24,617 bases of DNA from positions 1-24,617 of the forward strand of contig JAEZJP010000178.1 of assembly GCA_023415715.1 (NCBI GenBank), written 5' to 3'. The notes under the pieces are model-generated. The model made no database searches and was not told the origin of the DNA. It was given only the letters and a program-made list of their open reading frames with translations. A program made the position numbers and the translations under genes. The stretch comes from Bacillota bacterium (GTDB lineage: Bacteria; Bacillota; Clostridia; Christensenellales; Aristaeellaceae). Of the stretch, positions 7,112-14,810 are shown in pieces. How positions within the stretch are numbered: position 1 is the first letter of the stretch; each line of letters opens with the position of its first letter.

Positions 7112-8673
7112 ACAGTCTGGCAAAAAAAATGTTCAAAGGCGGCATCAGGCAATACACCATGCTCATCGCGCTGGTGACCATCATGCTCGTCTTTACGATC
7201 CTGTCCAAAGGCGCGCTGCTGTACCCCATGAACGTCTCCAACATCATTTCCCAGAACGCCTATGTGGTGATCCTTGCGGTGGGTATGCTCATGTGCATAT
7301 TAACCGGCGGCAACATCGATCTTTCCATAGGCGCGGTGGTGGGGCTGGTGATGGCCTGCGCGGGGACTGCCATGATGGATTGGCATATAGACCCTGTAAT
7401 TGTGGTACCGGCAAGTATAGTGGTTGGTATCCTTATAGGCGCTTTCCAGGGGTACTGCATCGCCTATGTGGGCATCCCGCCTTTCATCGTCACCTTGGCT
7501 GGCATGCTCCTGTTCCGCGGGATCACGGGTATGATCCTGGGCGGAGAAACGAAGAGCAAATTCCCTGAAAGCTTTATGCAATTGTTCAACGGCAACATTC
7601 CTGACTTTTTCGGCGGGGCGCAACTGTTTGGGAACAATGTGAACGTCACCTGCGTGTTGGCAGGCGTACTGGCTGCAGCCGCTTACTGCCTATGGCAGAT
7701 ATTCAAGAATATCAGCCGCAGGAAGAAAGGGTATGAGGTGGACCAGCCCCTGGCGCTTACAGTCAAGATCGTTGTTGTCAGCGCGGTGATTTTATGGCTC
7801 TTTTACACCATGGCCAGGCATCATGGCATCCCCACGGTATTGATCACGGTGGGCATTGTGGTGGCATGTTATACCTACATTACCGGCAATATGGTGATTG
7901 GGCGCCATTTGTACGCGCTGGGCGGAAATGCGAAAGCTGCCTGGTTATCTGGTGTCAATACTAAAAGGCTGATGTTTCTGGCCTATACCAACAATGGGTT
8001 CCTGGCCGGGGTGGCCGGGCTGGTCTGCCTGGCCCGATTCACTTCCGCGTTCCCCAATGCCGGCACCGGCTTTGAAATGGACGCCATTGCCGCCTGCTTT
8101 ATAGGCGGAGCCTCCGCCTACGGCGGTATAGGCACCGTCCCCGGGGCGCTCATCGGGGCGCTTATCATGGGCATGCTGAACCTGGGCATGTCCATCACAG
8201 GGGTCGACCAGTTCATGCAGCAAGTGACAAAAGGCCTGGTGCTGCTGGCAGCCGTGGCCATTGACGTAATCTCCAAGAACCGGTACGGGTTTGAGAAGGC
8301 GGCCCAGTTCGCATCCTGGGTGAAGGAACTGTTCCGTCCCGGAAGCAGGGAGAAGAGCATCCGTACACGGCTTGCCGGTGTGATCACCGCCATTCTGGGC
8401 ACTGCCATACTGGCTGTTGGTATTTATGGCTTTGTACTGTTCCCTTCTGCCAACGCGGCTGGCGGTTTGCTGGAACTCGCCAAAAAGGCTGCCGAGGTAA
8501 AGGATAGCGGGATTATCTTCACTTTAGAACAAATGCGCCAGCTGACACTTGTCAATTCCCGCATTTTGATAACGGTCCTGGGAGGCTTAGGTGTCATTTC
8601 TGGCGTGCTGCTGCGGCTGAGAAAGTATGCTGCGCAGACTCCCATTCAGACTACCGGAAATGTAAAAAGCTGA
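7108..8673 (+). CDS. gguB: Sugar ABC transporter permease (GguB/MmsB type) with C-terminal extension
   Basis: The 521-residue membrane protein is the channel subunit of the sugar importer. Residues 1-390 match the BPD_transp_2 permease class: many hydrophobic helices, the TGGNIDLSIGAVVGL motif near 67-81, and the conserved GRHLYALGGNAKAAWLSGV loop (266-283) that contacts the ATPase, followed by FIGGASAYGGIGTVPGALIGA. Relatives are usually about 390-420 residues. Here residues 391-521 add an amphipathic linker, a helix (about 421-445), an outside segment rich in Ala and Lys, a second helix (about 484-503) and a polar tail. The function of the extension is unknown. The start overlaps the ATPase stop (ATGA). 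A terminator follows at 8701. Confidence 0.9.
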   Translation: MNSLAKKMFKGGIRQYTMLIALVTIMLVFTILSKGALLYPMNVSNIISQNAYVVILAVGMLMCILTGGNIDLSIGAVVGLVMACAGTAMMDWHIDPVIVVPASIVVGILIGAFQGYCIAYVGIPPFIVTLAGMLLFRGITGMILGGETKSKFPESFMQLFNGNIPDFFGGAQLFGNNVNVTCVLAGVLAAAAYCLWQIFKNISRRKKGYEVDQPLALTVKIVVVSAVILWLFYTMARHHGIPTVLITVGIVVACYTYITGNMVIGRHLYALGGNAKAAWLSGVNTKRLMFLAYTNNGFLAGVAGLVCLARFTSAFPNAGTGFEMDAIAACFIGGASAYGGIGTVPGALIGALIMGMLNLGMSITGVDQFMQQVTKGLVLLAAVAIDVISKNRYGFEKAAQFASWVKELFRPGSREKSIRTRLAGVITAILGTAILAVGIYGFVLFPSANAAGGLLELAKKAAEVKDSGIIFTLEQMRQLTLVNSRILITVLGGLGVISGVLLRLRKYAAQTPIQTTGNVKS

Positions 8674-8700
8674 AGAATGATAAGCTGAATATTGTTTTTA

Positions 8701-8725
8701 CGGACGGGATGCTTTATCCCGTCCG
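8701..8725 (+). terminator. Terminator of the sugar ABC operon
   Basis: A perfect 10-bp stem CGGACGGGAT / ATCCCGTCCG (8701-8710 and 8716-8725) with a five-base loop is followed by CCTGTTGTGTTTGT, a broken T-rich stretch. Confidence 0.65.
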
Positions 8726-8818
8726 CCTGTTGTGTTTGTAAACTCTTTGGCAGAATGGAAACTTTACCATTGGACAGACGTCTATATAGTGCAAACCTTT
8801 TCAAAGGAGAGGATACTT

Positions 8819-9391
8819 ATGAAACGGTTCTCGATGATCCTGGCTATGATGCTGGCGCTTTCCCCCATGCTTGGGGCGCTTTCGGAAACTGCGCCGCAAA
8901 CAAGGGAGGATACCATTTCTCTGGAGGGCATGCCTGAAACAATTACTATGACGCTTTTTGAAAGTGAGCGCGGCTACAGGCTTTGGTACGATGCCAATAT
9001 GTTTGCTTTCGTTCCCGCCGATGAGGGAAATGACGTCGATACTTTTAAACCCGCGAGCCCCGACGCCGTAGACGGCGTGAGCCTTACTATCTACTATTCT
9101 GCTCAATTGGACTATACCTTGGAAGATGCGGGCCGTGATGTTGAAAAGTCGCTTCAGGAGAACGGGTACACAGTTACCCCGGTGGATACGAATGAATTGT
9201 TCCCCGCATACCAATCTTTCGGATTTCACGGCGTAAAGGGCGATTCCATCACGGATACGTATATTGTTGCTGCGGAGGAAGGGCAATACTATATCACCGC
9301 GAAGTACCCGCTCGAAGCAGCGGAAGGCTTTGGCGGGCGGCTGCGCTACATTGTTTCAACATTTGAAATCATAGGCGCGGAACAGGAATAG
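8819..9391 (+). CDS. Unrecognised secreted protein
   Basis: This 190-residue protein has an N-terminal signal peptide (KRFSMILAMMLALSPMLGAL, probable cut near residue 20-22) and no further membrane helix. The exported part is acidic, with about 165 residues and alternating aromatic and polar stretches suggesting a small mixed alpha/beta domain (RLWYDANMFAFVP, GVSLTIYYSAQLDYTLEDAG, YIVAAEEGQYYITAKYPLEAAEGF). I do not recognise the family with certainty; the layout is similar to small exported domains of Clostridia. The ATG at 8819 is chosen because AAAGGAGAGG precedes it; an upstream start at 8732 would remove the signal peptide from the N-terminus. It sits between two sugar-binding-protein transcription units but has its own terminator, so a link to sugar uptake is only positional. 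Confidence 0.7.
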   Translation: MKRFSMILAMMLALSPMLGALSETAPQTREDTISLEGMPETITMTLFESERGYRLWYDANMFAFVPADEGNDVDTFKPASPDAVDGVSLTIYYSAQLDYTLEDAGRDVEKSLQENGYTVTPVDTNELFPAYQSFGFHGVKGDSITDTYIVAAEEGQYYITAKYPLEAAEGFGGRLRYIVSTFEIIGAEQE

Positions 9392-9423
9392 GAAAACGAC
9401 ACCATAGGTACCTGATGGCAAGG

Positions 9424-9452
9424 AGCCCGGAGGTCAACAACTCCGGGCTTTT
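9424..9452 (+). terminator. Terminator after the unrecognised secreted protein
   Basis: AGCCCGGAG (9424-9432) and CTCCGGGCT (9441-9449) form a perfect 9-bp stem with an eight-base loop, followed by TTT. Confidence 0.75.
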
Positions 9453-9553
9453 AGCATAAGCATCTGCCATTTGGCTGTGGGTTCAGCGAAGAAAGCATGC
9501 GAAAGCCACTTCCCTCATTTACCGCTTTATTTCATGAAAGCAAAAAAGCTTGA

Positions 9554-9581
9554 TTGACAATATACCGGTTTCCGGTATGAT
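9554..9581 (+). promoter_or_regulatory. Promoter of the orphan binding protein with palindrome in the spacer
   Basis: TTGACA (9554-9559) and TATGAT (9576-9581) are spaced by 16 bp. The spacer is almost filled by the perfect inverted repeat ATACCGG-TTT-CCGGTAT (9562-9578), which runs into the -10 box. A protein bound there would exclude RNA polymerase. The site differs from the palindrome of the ABC operon, implying a different regulator. Confidence 0.7.
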
Positions 9582-9601
9582 ATTATAGGATTTGTTGTTT
9601 T

Positions 9602-9638
9602 TATGCATCCAAGATGATGCATCGCAGTCTTGGGCATA
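9602..9638 (+). other. Leader stem-loop with self-complementary loop
   Basis: TATGC + CCAAGA (9602-9606, 9609-9614) pairs with TCTTGG + GCATA (9628-9633, 9634-9638), an 11-bp stem with a two-base bulge. The 13-base loop contains the palindrome GATGCATC (9616-9623). An alternative pairing ATGCATC (9603-9609) with GATGCAT (9616-9622) competes with the main stem. This lies about 50 bases before the start codon of the binding protein. Confidence 0.45.
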
Positions 9639-9688
9639 AAGCCGTATAGCGAATTTGAAACAATAAAGCCTTATAAAGGAGTGTACTT

Positions 9689-10729
9689 ATGAAGAAAGTA
9701 GTTGCGATTCTACTTGCAGTTGTACTGTGCCTTTCCGCAGCCTTTGCACTGGCGGCCGACAAAATCGGCGTGTCTTTTCCCACCCAGAGCCAGCCGCGCT
9801 GGGAAAAGGATGGCGCCTATATGAAAGCCATGCTGGAAGAAGTCAGGTTTGAAGCTGACCTGCAATATGCCAATGACGATGCAGCCACCCAGATCGCCCA
9901 GTTGGAAGCCATGATCGCCGGCGGCTGCAAGGTGCTGGTGGTTGCCCCGGTCGACAGTAGCGCTCTGGGTACTGTGCTTGCCAAAGCAAAAGCGCAAAAC
10001 ATACCCGTTATCGCCTATGACCGCCTCATCATGGATACCGATGCCGTAAGCTACTATATTACTTACGACAATTACGTCGCAGGAACTTTCCAGGGTAAGT
10101 ACATTGAAGCCATTCTTGACCTTGAAAACGCAGCCGGTCCCTTCAATATGGAGATTATCGGAAACTCAGAGGACAATAATTCCATCTACATCTACAAAGG
10201 TATCATGGATATTTTGAAACCCTATATGGACAGCGGCAAGCTGTTCATTCCCAGCGGACAGACGGAATATGAAGCCGTCGCCCTGCCCGGCACCACCACG
10301 GAAGTCGCTAAGGCCCGTATGGACAGCCTGATCGCGGCCTGCTATTCCAACGGTACAAGGCTGGATGCGGTGGCATGCTTCAGCGATGCCGTGGCGCTTG
10401 GTGTCTCCGATTCCCTGACCGCCGCCGGCTTTGAAAAGTTTCCTGTCATTACAGGCCAGGACTGTGACATTCCAAACATCAAGAACATCATCGCCGGCAA
10501 ACAAACCATGTCCATCATCAAGGATACCACTACCTCGGTTGATTTTACGGTTACCATGGTGCAGGATATTTTGAGTGGTGTACAGCCTGAAATCAACGAC
10601 ACTACCACGTTTAGCAACCATGTGATTACTGTTCCCTCTTACCTGTGCTGTCCTGCGACGGTTGATGTGAATTCTTATGAGTTCATGCTTGTCGAAAGCG
10701 GTACCTACACCGAAGATCAATTGAAATAA
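9689..10729 (+). CDS. Orphan ChvE-like sugar-binding protein, paralogue of the 4415 gene
   Basis: The 346-residue exported binding protein of the ChvE family aligns with the protein at 4415 from end to end: same signal-peptide style (ALAADKIGVSFPTQS), CDLQYAND-type block, AYDRLI, TGQDCDIPNIKNIIAGKQ, EINDTTTFSN, and the ending YTEDQLK. Several positions that in the first copy and in ChvE probably surround the sugar are changed: Trp203 of the first copy (ATPTWKSD) becomes Thr202, Arg283 (KDTRDL) becomes Thr281, and GFFFNGAM becomes IYIYKGIM. No ATPase or permease gene accompanies it; it has its own promoter and terminator. It therefore probably delivers a different ligand to a shared transporter, or acts as a sensor partner. 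The ATG at 9689 has AAAGGAG upstream. Confidence 0.88.
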   Translation: MKKVVAILLAVVLCLSAAFALAADKIGVSFPTQSQPRWEKDGAYMKAMLEEVRFEADLQYANDDAATQIAQLEAMIAGGCKVLVVAPVDSSALGTVLAKAKAQNIPVIAYDRLIMDTDAVSYYITYDNYVAGTFQGKYIEAILDLENAAGPFNMEIIGNSEDNNSIYIYKGIMDILKPYMDSGKLFIPSGQTEYEAVALPGTTTEVAKARMDSLIAACYSNGTRLDAVACFSDAVALGVSDSLTAAGFEKFPVITGQDCDIPNIKNIIAGKQTMSIIKDTTTSVDFTVTMVQDILSGVQPEINDTTTFSNHVITVPSYLCCPATVDVNSYEFMLVESGTYTEDQLK

Positions 10730-10762
10730 TATATGTAGGCAATGCTTTATCATACAAAAGGG

Positions 10763-10797
10763 GGAGATGGGCGATGGCCGCCTGTCTCCTCCTTTTT
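10763..10797 (+). terminator. Terminator of the orphan binding-protein gene
   Basis: GGAGATGGGCG (10763-10773) pairs with CGCCTGTCTCC (10779-10789) over 11 bp including two G-U pairs, with a five-base loop, followed by TCC and TTTTT (10793-10797). Confidence 0.75.
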
Positions 10798-10926
10798 CAT
10801 ACCGGCCATTTATTTTGGCCGACTTGTCCCTGACATAAGAATATGATTATAGGGCACTTACTATATTTTCAGATTCTGTGAAATCTGCCAAAATGAAACG
10901 AGAGTGCCTTTCAGACGCAGGTGTTG

Positions 10927-10935
10927 TGCTATAAT
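10927..10935 (+). promoter_or_regulatory. Extended -10 promoter of the ClC gene
   Basis: TGCTATAAT (10927-10935) is a perfect extended -10 element; the -35 region is weak, as is usual with extended -10 promoters. Just downstream lies the palindrome AAAGTACTTT (10939-10948). Further upstream, CAGATT (10870-10875) and AATCTG (10882-10887) form a possible operator. The start codon is about 32 bases after the expected transcript start. Confidence 0.6.
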
Positions 10936-10973
10936 GCTAAAGTACTTTTAATACTTTAACGGGAGAGTCTGCC

Positions 10974-12539
10974 ATGCAGGATCAGGAGGTCAACCATTAC
11001 CAGGCGGCGATCGCCATACATTCCCGAAATTTGATGCTTGTGGGGAAAAGCATATTCATCGGCGCAGCGGCTGGTATTATTGTGGTGTTCTACCGCCTTC
11101 TTTTAATGGGGGCTGAGAAACTTTCCCGAAGCGCCTACACATATTTTGCAGGTCATTTGATTTTGATTCCCTTGCTGTTTCTGGTGTTGGGCATCATGGG
11201 ATATATCATTGGATGCCTTGCCCAGAAGTACCGGGCTATTGGCGGCAGCGGCATTCCCCAGGTGAAGGGAATTATTACGGGTCAATATCATGCACCTTGG
11301 TTGAGTACGCTTGCCGCGAAGTTCGTTGGCGGTGCGGCTGCCATACTGGCGGGGCTGTCCCTGGGGCGGGAAGGCCCGTCCATTCAGTTAGGTGCGTGCG
11401 TAGCCCAGGGTATCGGAGATAAAATTGCTTCCTCCCGCACGGAAAAAAGGATACTTATTGCAGGCGGGGCCAGCGCCGGGCTGGCGGCGGCATTCAATGC
11501 GCCGCTGGCGGGCGCCATGTTTGCGGTGGAGGAAATTTTCAAATACATATCGCCATTGGTTTTATTGGTGACCACGGTTTCTGCCATCGTTGCCGATTTT
11601 GTATCCAAGCTTGTATTCGGTATGGCACCTGTTTTTTCTTTCCAGACATCCATGGCTGTTCCCCTGAATGCATACTGGCTATTGCTGCTGATGGGCATTT
11701 TACTTGGCGGAGCGGGTGCACTATACAATCTGGTACTTGTAAAGACCATTGCGCTGTATAAAAAGCCCCGGTGGCTTCGAGCCAGCTGGCGGCCAATACT
11801 GCCTTTTTTGCTTGCCGGGATACTGGCATTGGTCTTTCCCAGGGCGCTTGGGAGCGGGCATGCCGTGATGGAGGTGCTTAAGCCCTCCACGGGGATATAT
11901 ACGCTGCTTGCCATTTTTGCGGTAAAATTCCTTTTCTCCATGGTTTCCTTCGGGTCCGGCGCACCGGGCGGTATCTTTTTTCCTTTGCTGATAATGGGTG
12001 CCATTATTGGTGCCATCACGGGGAATGCTGCCTCCGCCTGGCTGGGCTGTGATCCGTCCCTTTTCAACAATTTCGTAATCGTGGCCATGGCAGGCTATTT
12101 TACTGCCATTGTTCGCGCGCCGATTACCGGCGTTGTATTGCTGCTGGAAATGACAGGTTCCTTCGTGAACCTTCTGCCGTTGCTGGTGGTATCTTTGGTG
12201 GCCTATGTGGTGGCGGATCTTTTGAAAAGCAGGCCGGTTTATGATTCGCTACTGGAAAACCTGGTAAATGGTGGAGCACATGTTCAAAAGAAGGAAGCCG
12301 CAGGAAAAATTACCGCGGAATTTATTGTGCAATATGGTTCTCCAGCTTCTGGGCAGGCAGTGAAAGACCTGCACCTGCCCAAAGATTGTTTGCTGATCGC
12401 CGTACGCCGGGAGGGGAAGGATATTATCCCCTCCGGTGACACGGTCATTCATGCGGATGATTACCTGGTTTTCCTCATTCACCTGGATGACGAGGCGGGA
12501 TACCGGGAGAAGCTGACATATTTGGCCACTGCTTCGTGA
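10974..12539 (+). CDS. clcA: ClC-family chloride/proton antiporter with TrkA_C domain
   Basis: The 521-residue membrane protein moves chloride across the cytoplasmic membrane. The three ClC selectivity motifs are present: GSGIPQ (91-96), GREGPS (131-136, with gating Glu133) and GSGAPGGIFFPLL (327-339). AVEEIF (184-189) keeps the inner proton-path glutamate of exchangers, and RPVYDSLL (420-427) supplies the inner gate tyrosine, so coupled chloride/proton exchange is more likely than a passive channel. GREGPS argues against a fluoride-type ClC. After about residue 440 comes a cytosolic TrkA_C (RCK_C) domain (GQAVKDLHLPKDCLLIAVRR... DYLVFLIH), a likely ligand-binding regulatory module. The gene is alone, with GGGAGAG before the ATG. 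Roles in acid or osmotic stress are typical of the family. No clear terminator follows. Confidence 0.92.
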   Translation: MQDQEVNHYQAAIAIHSRNLMLVGKSIFIGAAAGIIVVFYRLLLMGAEKLSRSAYTYFAGHLILIPLLFLVLGIMGYIIGCLAQKYRAIGGSGIPQVKGIITGQYHAPWLSTLAAKFVGGAAAILAGLSLGREGPSIQLGACVAQGIGDKIASSRTEKRILIAGGASAGLAAAFNAPLAGAMFAVEEIFKYISPLVLLVTTVSAIVADFVSKLVFGMAPVFSFQTSMAVPLNAYWLLLLMGILLGGAGALYNLVLVKTIALYKKPRWLRASWRPILPFLLAGILALVFPRALGSGHAVMEVLKPSTGIYTLLAIFAVKFLFSMVSFGSGAPGGIFFPLLIMGAIIGAITGNAASAWLGCDPSLFNNFVIVAMAGYFTAIVRAPITGVVLLLEMTGSFVNLLPLLVVSLVAYVVADLLKSRPVYDSLLENLVNGGAHVQKKEAAGKITAEFIVQYGSPASGQAVKDLHLPKDCLLIAVRREGKDIIPSGDTVIHADDYLVFLIHLDDEAGYREKLTYLATAS

Positions 12540-12637
12540 TTTTGCGGTTCATATTTTGAAGTTTTACCGAAACCTTTGCTCCCGCAGCATTTTATTTTAT
12601 TGGCAGACGGTTGAAGTGTAGAATAAAACAGGAAACC

Positions 12638-12668
12638 ATTTTACATTTTTAGCAATATCGTGTAAAAT
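12638..12668 (+). promoter_or_regulatory. Promoter of the sigma-factor operon inside an inverted repeat
   Basis: TTTACA (12640-12645) and TAAAAT (12663-12668) with 17-bp spacing form a sigma-A-like promoter. The same bases form a perfect 8-bp inverted repeat ATTTTACA / TGTAAAAT (12638-12645 and 12661-12668) around 15 bases, so it may double as an operator, though similar boxes can arise by chance. The preceding 12540-12637 stretch shows nothing else. Confidence 0.55.
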
Positions 12669-12702
12669 ATAGATGTTTTATGGATGGTCCCGGAGGCGGT
12701 TT

Positions 12703-13242
12703 ATGCATGATGTGGATCTCTGGGTCGAAAAGGTGTGCGAGGAAAATTATGACGACCTTTATATCGCCGGGCTGCGTTATTTACTGAGAACCAATCCCAA
12801 AGATATCATCTTTCTGCCCGACGATATTCAAGAGGTCTATTTGCTCCTGTGCAAGAAAAAGGAAAAATTGATCAAACATCCTAATATTACCGGTTGGCTT
12901 GTCAGGACCATGATGAAAGTCATGTCGGACCGGGAAGGCAAAGCAAGAAAAGAACGGGCGCGTATAGCTTTTTCCATGGATGATGAAGAAATGCTTCGCA
13001 AGAGCCATGGCATGTTTGCGGCAGGAAGCGATCCGCTGGAAATTCTGCTGAAAAAATCTCAGGATGAGATGCCGGAAATCGAAAAAGAAATTGGCAAGGA
13101 GAATCTACAATTGCTTCAGGCTTATTACGAGGAAAAGCAGACTTCCGAGGAATTGGCCGGCCAAATGCAGATGGCTGGTGCGGCTTTGCGGATGCGGATC
13201 AGCCGGTTGAAAAAGAAAATTAAAGACCGGGCAGGCATTTGA
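12703..13242 (+). CDS. RNA polymerase sigma factor, sigma-70 family (ECF-like)
   Basis: The 179-residue protein has the two-domain plan of ECF-type sigma factors. Residues about 1-80 match region 2 (LPDDIQEVYLLLCKKKE, then NITGWLVRTMMKVMSDRE), a charged linker follows, and about 130-175 match region 4 (NLQLLQAYYEEKQTSEELAGQ, then ALRMRISRLKKKIKDR) as a helix-turn-helix. It should direct RNA polymerase to a small regulon. I chose the ATG at 12703, with GGAGG six bases upstream; a start at 12673 lies close to the promoter and has no ribosome site. The adjacent membrane protein with a cytosolic N-terminal domain is the obvious candidate for its anti-sigma partner. The operon promoter looks sigma-A-like rather than ECF-like, so autoregulation is not evident. 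Confidence 0.85.
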   Translation: MHDVDLWVEKVCEENYDDLYIAGLRYLLRTNPKDIIFLPDDIQEVYLLLCKKKEKLIKHPNITGWLVRTMMKVMSDREGKARKERARIAFSMDDEEMLRKSHGMFAAGSDPLEILLKKSQDEMPEIEKEIGKENLQLLQAYYEEKQTSEELAGQMQMAGAALRMRISRLKKKIKDRAGI

Positions 13243-13304
13243 TACGTTGTTCTGCGCTTATGGAGGAGTAACCGGTTAGGCGTGGAAGGGGGGCGGTGAA
13301 TCGC

Positions 13305-14177
13305 ATGAAGAAGCGGGATTATAACAAGTGGCTTCAACAGGTCCTTCAAAAGGAAGAATTGACCGCTCAGGAAATGGAGCAGATTCTGGACGGACAGCTG
13401 CGTTTGCCTGCACGAGCGATGGACGCCGCGCTGATCAGAAGGTGCCGCCTGGCTTTATATCCAAACCTTCAGGGGGCAGGTGTTCCCGGAAAGCGGGAAA
13501 CGCTTGACCGGGTGCATGCTTTTCTTCAAAAGGAGGGCAGCAAGGAAGATTCAAATGCAAATGGATTTTCTAAAGCAAAAAAACGCTTTTTCCTTCGCCC
13601 AGCTGCCTTGGCTACTTGCGTGTTGTTTTGTATGATTTTGTTTAATGTTTCCAATGATGCCGTAGGGTTTAACGTTTGGAATCTTCTCTTTTCCTGGAAT
13701 GATGAAACCATGAAAATGAAACTTGATTTACAGGCGAAACTCTCAAATAATGTGAACTATTTGAATCATACACAGACAGATGATTTTTTTCAGAAGCTTG
13801 AAGAACTGGAAATAACCCCTTTGATGCCATCCTGGATGCCTGATGGTTTTTCGTTGGATAGGGTGGAGAGCAAAATAGAGACTGAATATTTACGATGGGC
13901 GGTAGGTACATATACATGCGGCGACAGACAGTTCCGTATATCGGCAGAAAAAGATATTTCAGGAAATTTGGAATCGACGAGAAGTGTTGAAAAAGATAAA
14001 CGAGAGCCGGATATATACGAACAGGGGGGGATTAAATTCTATATCATGGATAACCTTGGCAGATCAAGTGTAATTTGGTTTGATCCTCCCTACATCATAA
14101 GCATCTCTGGGCATGTGACCAGAGAGGAACTTAGGCATATGATCGATTCCATTTTTGAAAGGAGCATATCCAAATGA
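13305..14177 (+). CDS. Membrane protein with DUF4367 domain, candidate anti-sigma partner
   Basis: The 290-residue protein has three parts. Residues 1-95 are charged, helical and presumably cytosolic (NKWLQQVLQKEELTAQEMEQ..., no zinc-binding anti-sigma motif). One hydrophobic helix lies at about 97-117. From about 160 a DUF4367 domain follows on the outside (FFQKLEELEITPLMPSWMPD..., GGIKFYIMDNLGRSSVIWFD, GHVTREELRHMIDSIFE). The position directly after the sigma gene suggests it holds the sigma factor at the membrane and responds to an outside signal; this is inference. The start is unsettled: ATG 13305 has AAGGGGGG 11 bases upstream, and GTG 13296 is too close to it. It overlaps the next gene by four bases (ATGA). 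The outside domain is shared with three tandem paralogues downstream, but its N-terminal part is not. Confidence 0.8.
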   Translation: MKKRDYNKWLQQVLQKEELTAQEMEQILDGQLRLPARAMDAALIRRCRLALYPNLQGAGVPGKRETLDRVHAFLQKEGSKEDSNANGFSKAKKRFFLRPAALATCVLFCMILFNVSNDAVGFNVWNLLFSWNDETMKMKLDLQAKLSNNVNYLNHTQTDDFFQKLEELEITPLMPSWMPDGFSLDRVESKIETEYLRWAVGTYTCGDRQFRISAEKDISGNLESTRSVEKDKREPDIYEQGGIKFYIMDNLGRSSVIWFDPPYIISISGHVTREELRHMIDSIFERSISK

Positions 14178-14602
14178 AAAATCGAAAGCGTATCCTGGTA
14201 ACCCTCATTGCCTGTCTTTTGCTGATGACGACCTTTTTACCCTGGGCAAGCGCCGAAATAATCTTCTTGCCTCAATCATCCGTTTTGATCTTCAATTATT
14301 ACGTAAACATTTCAACTAGTGGTGGCGGTAAGATTGATACGACAGCCCTTATTGAGTGTGAACAATCAGTAGATAGTTTGGGCTTTAGCTATATCCGTCT
14401 TCAGGAGTTGCGAAACGGTACGTGGACTACAGTGAAGTCGGTGACGTCAAAGTATGCTTACAATGCATCTAGGTACATGTATACGTTTACATACTATGGG
14501 ACGCCTGGAGTAAGCTATCGTGCACAGGCAGGCTTTTATGCAGCAGATAGCGGTATTACTGAAACCCGCACTGACACAAGTGATGTAAAGACCTGCTATT
14601 AA
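14174..14602 (+). CDS. Small secreted protein coupled to the DUF4367 gene
   Basis: The 142-residue protein has a clean signal peptide with an ASA cleavage site at 25-27 (FLPWASA|E). The mature 115 residues are rich in Ser, Thr and Tyr with beta-strand-like alternation (FNYYVNISTSGGGKIDTTAL, FSYIRLQELRNGTWTTVKSV, TFTYYGTPGVSYRAQAGFYA) and two Cys, which could form a disulfide (C in IECEQS and near the C-terminus in KTCY). It looks like a single small immunoglobulin-like or adhesin-like beta sandwich, similar in style to a family of small exported Clostridia proteins; I cannot name the family. Translation starts inside the stop of the DUF4367 gene (ATGA), so the two products are made together, suggesting a joint role such as ligand or decoy for the outside domain. 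Confidence 0.75.
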   Translation: MKNRKRILVTLIACLLLMTTFLPWASAEIIFLPQSSVLIFNYYVNISTSGGGKIDTTALIECEQSVDSLGFSYIRLQELRNGTWTTVKSVTSKYAYNASRYMYTFTYYGTPGVSYRAQAGFYAADSGITETRTDTSDVKTCY

Positions 14603-14651
14603 TGAATTTATCAAATCTGTTATTGGGTAAAAGTATCTCTCGCCTGTTTTC

Positions 14652-14693
14652 GCCTCATGGTCCCCGCATGCTAGAACCGGCGGACCATGGGGC
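14652..14693 (+). terminator. Hairpin ending the sigma-factor operon
   Basis: GCCTCATGGTCC (14652-14663) and GGACCATGGGGC (14682-14693) pair over 12 bp with one G-U pair and an 18-base loop. The following sequence is only moderately T-rich, so termination may be partial. Confidence 0.5.
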
Positions 14694-14810
14694 AGGTTGC
14701 TATGTGTTTATTTAGCGGTTTAAAAAATAGTGTCTGCTGTATTGTCGAATAAAAAATGTTTGAACCTTGCAAAAGGAAAAGTGAAAACGATGTAGTTCCA
14801 AGGTGACTTT

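Noticed and set aside
12631..12664. GGAAACC followed by CGTG as an ECF-type autoregulated promoter
   Set aside because: The distance is about 21 bases against the usual 15-17, while a sigma-A-like TTTACA/TAAAAT pair fits with 17-bp spacing.
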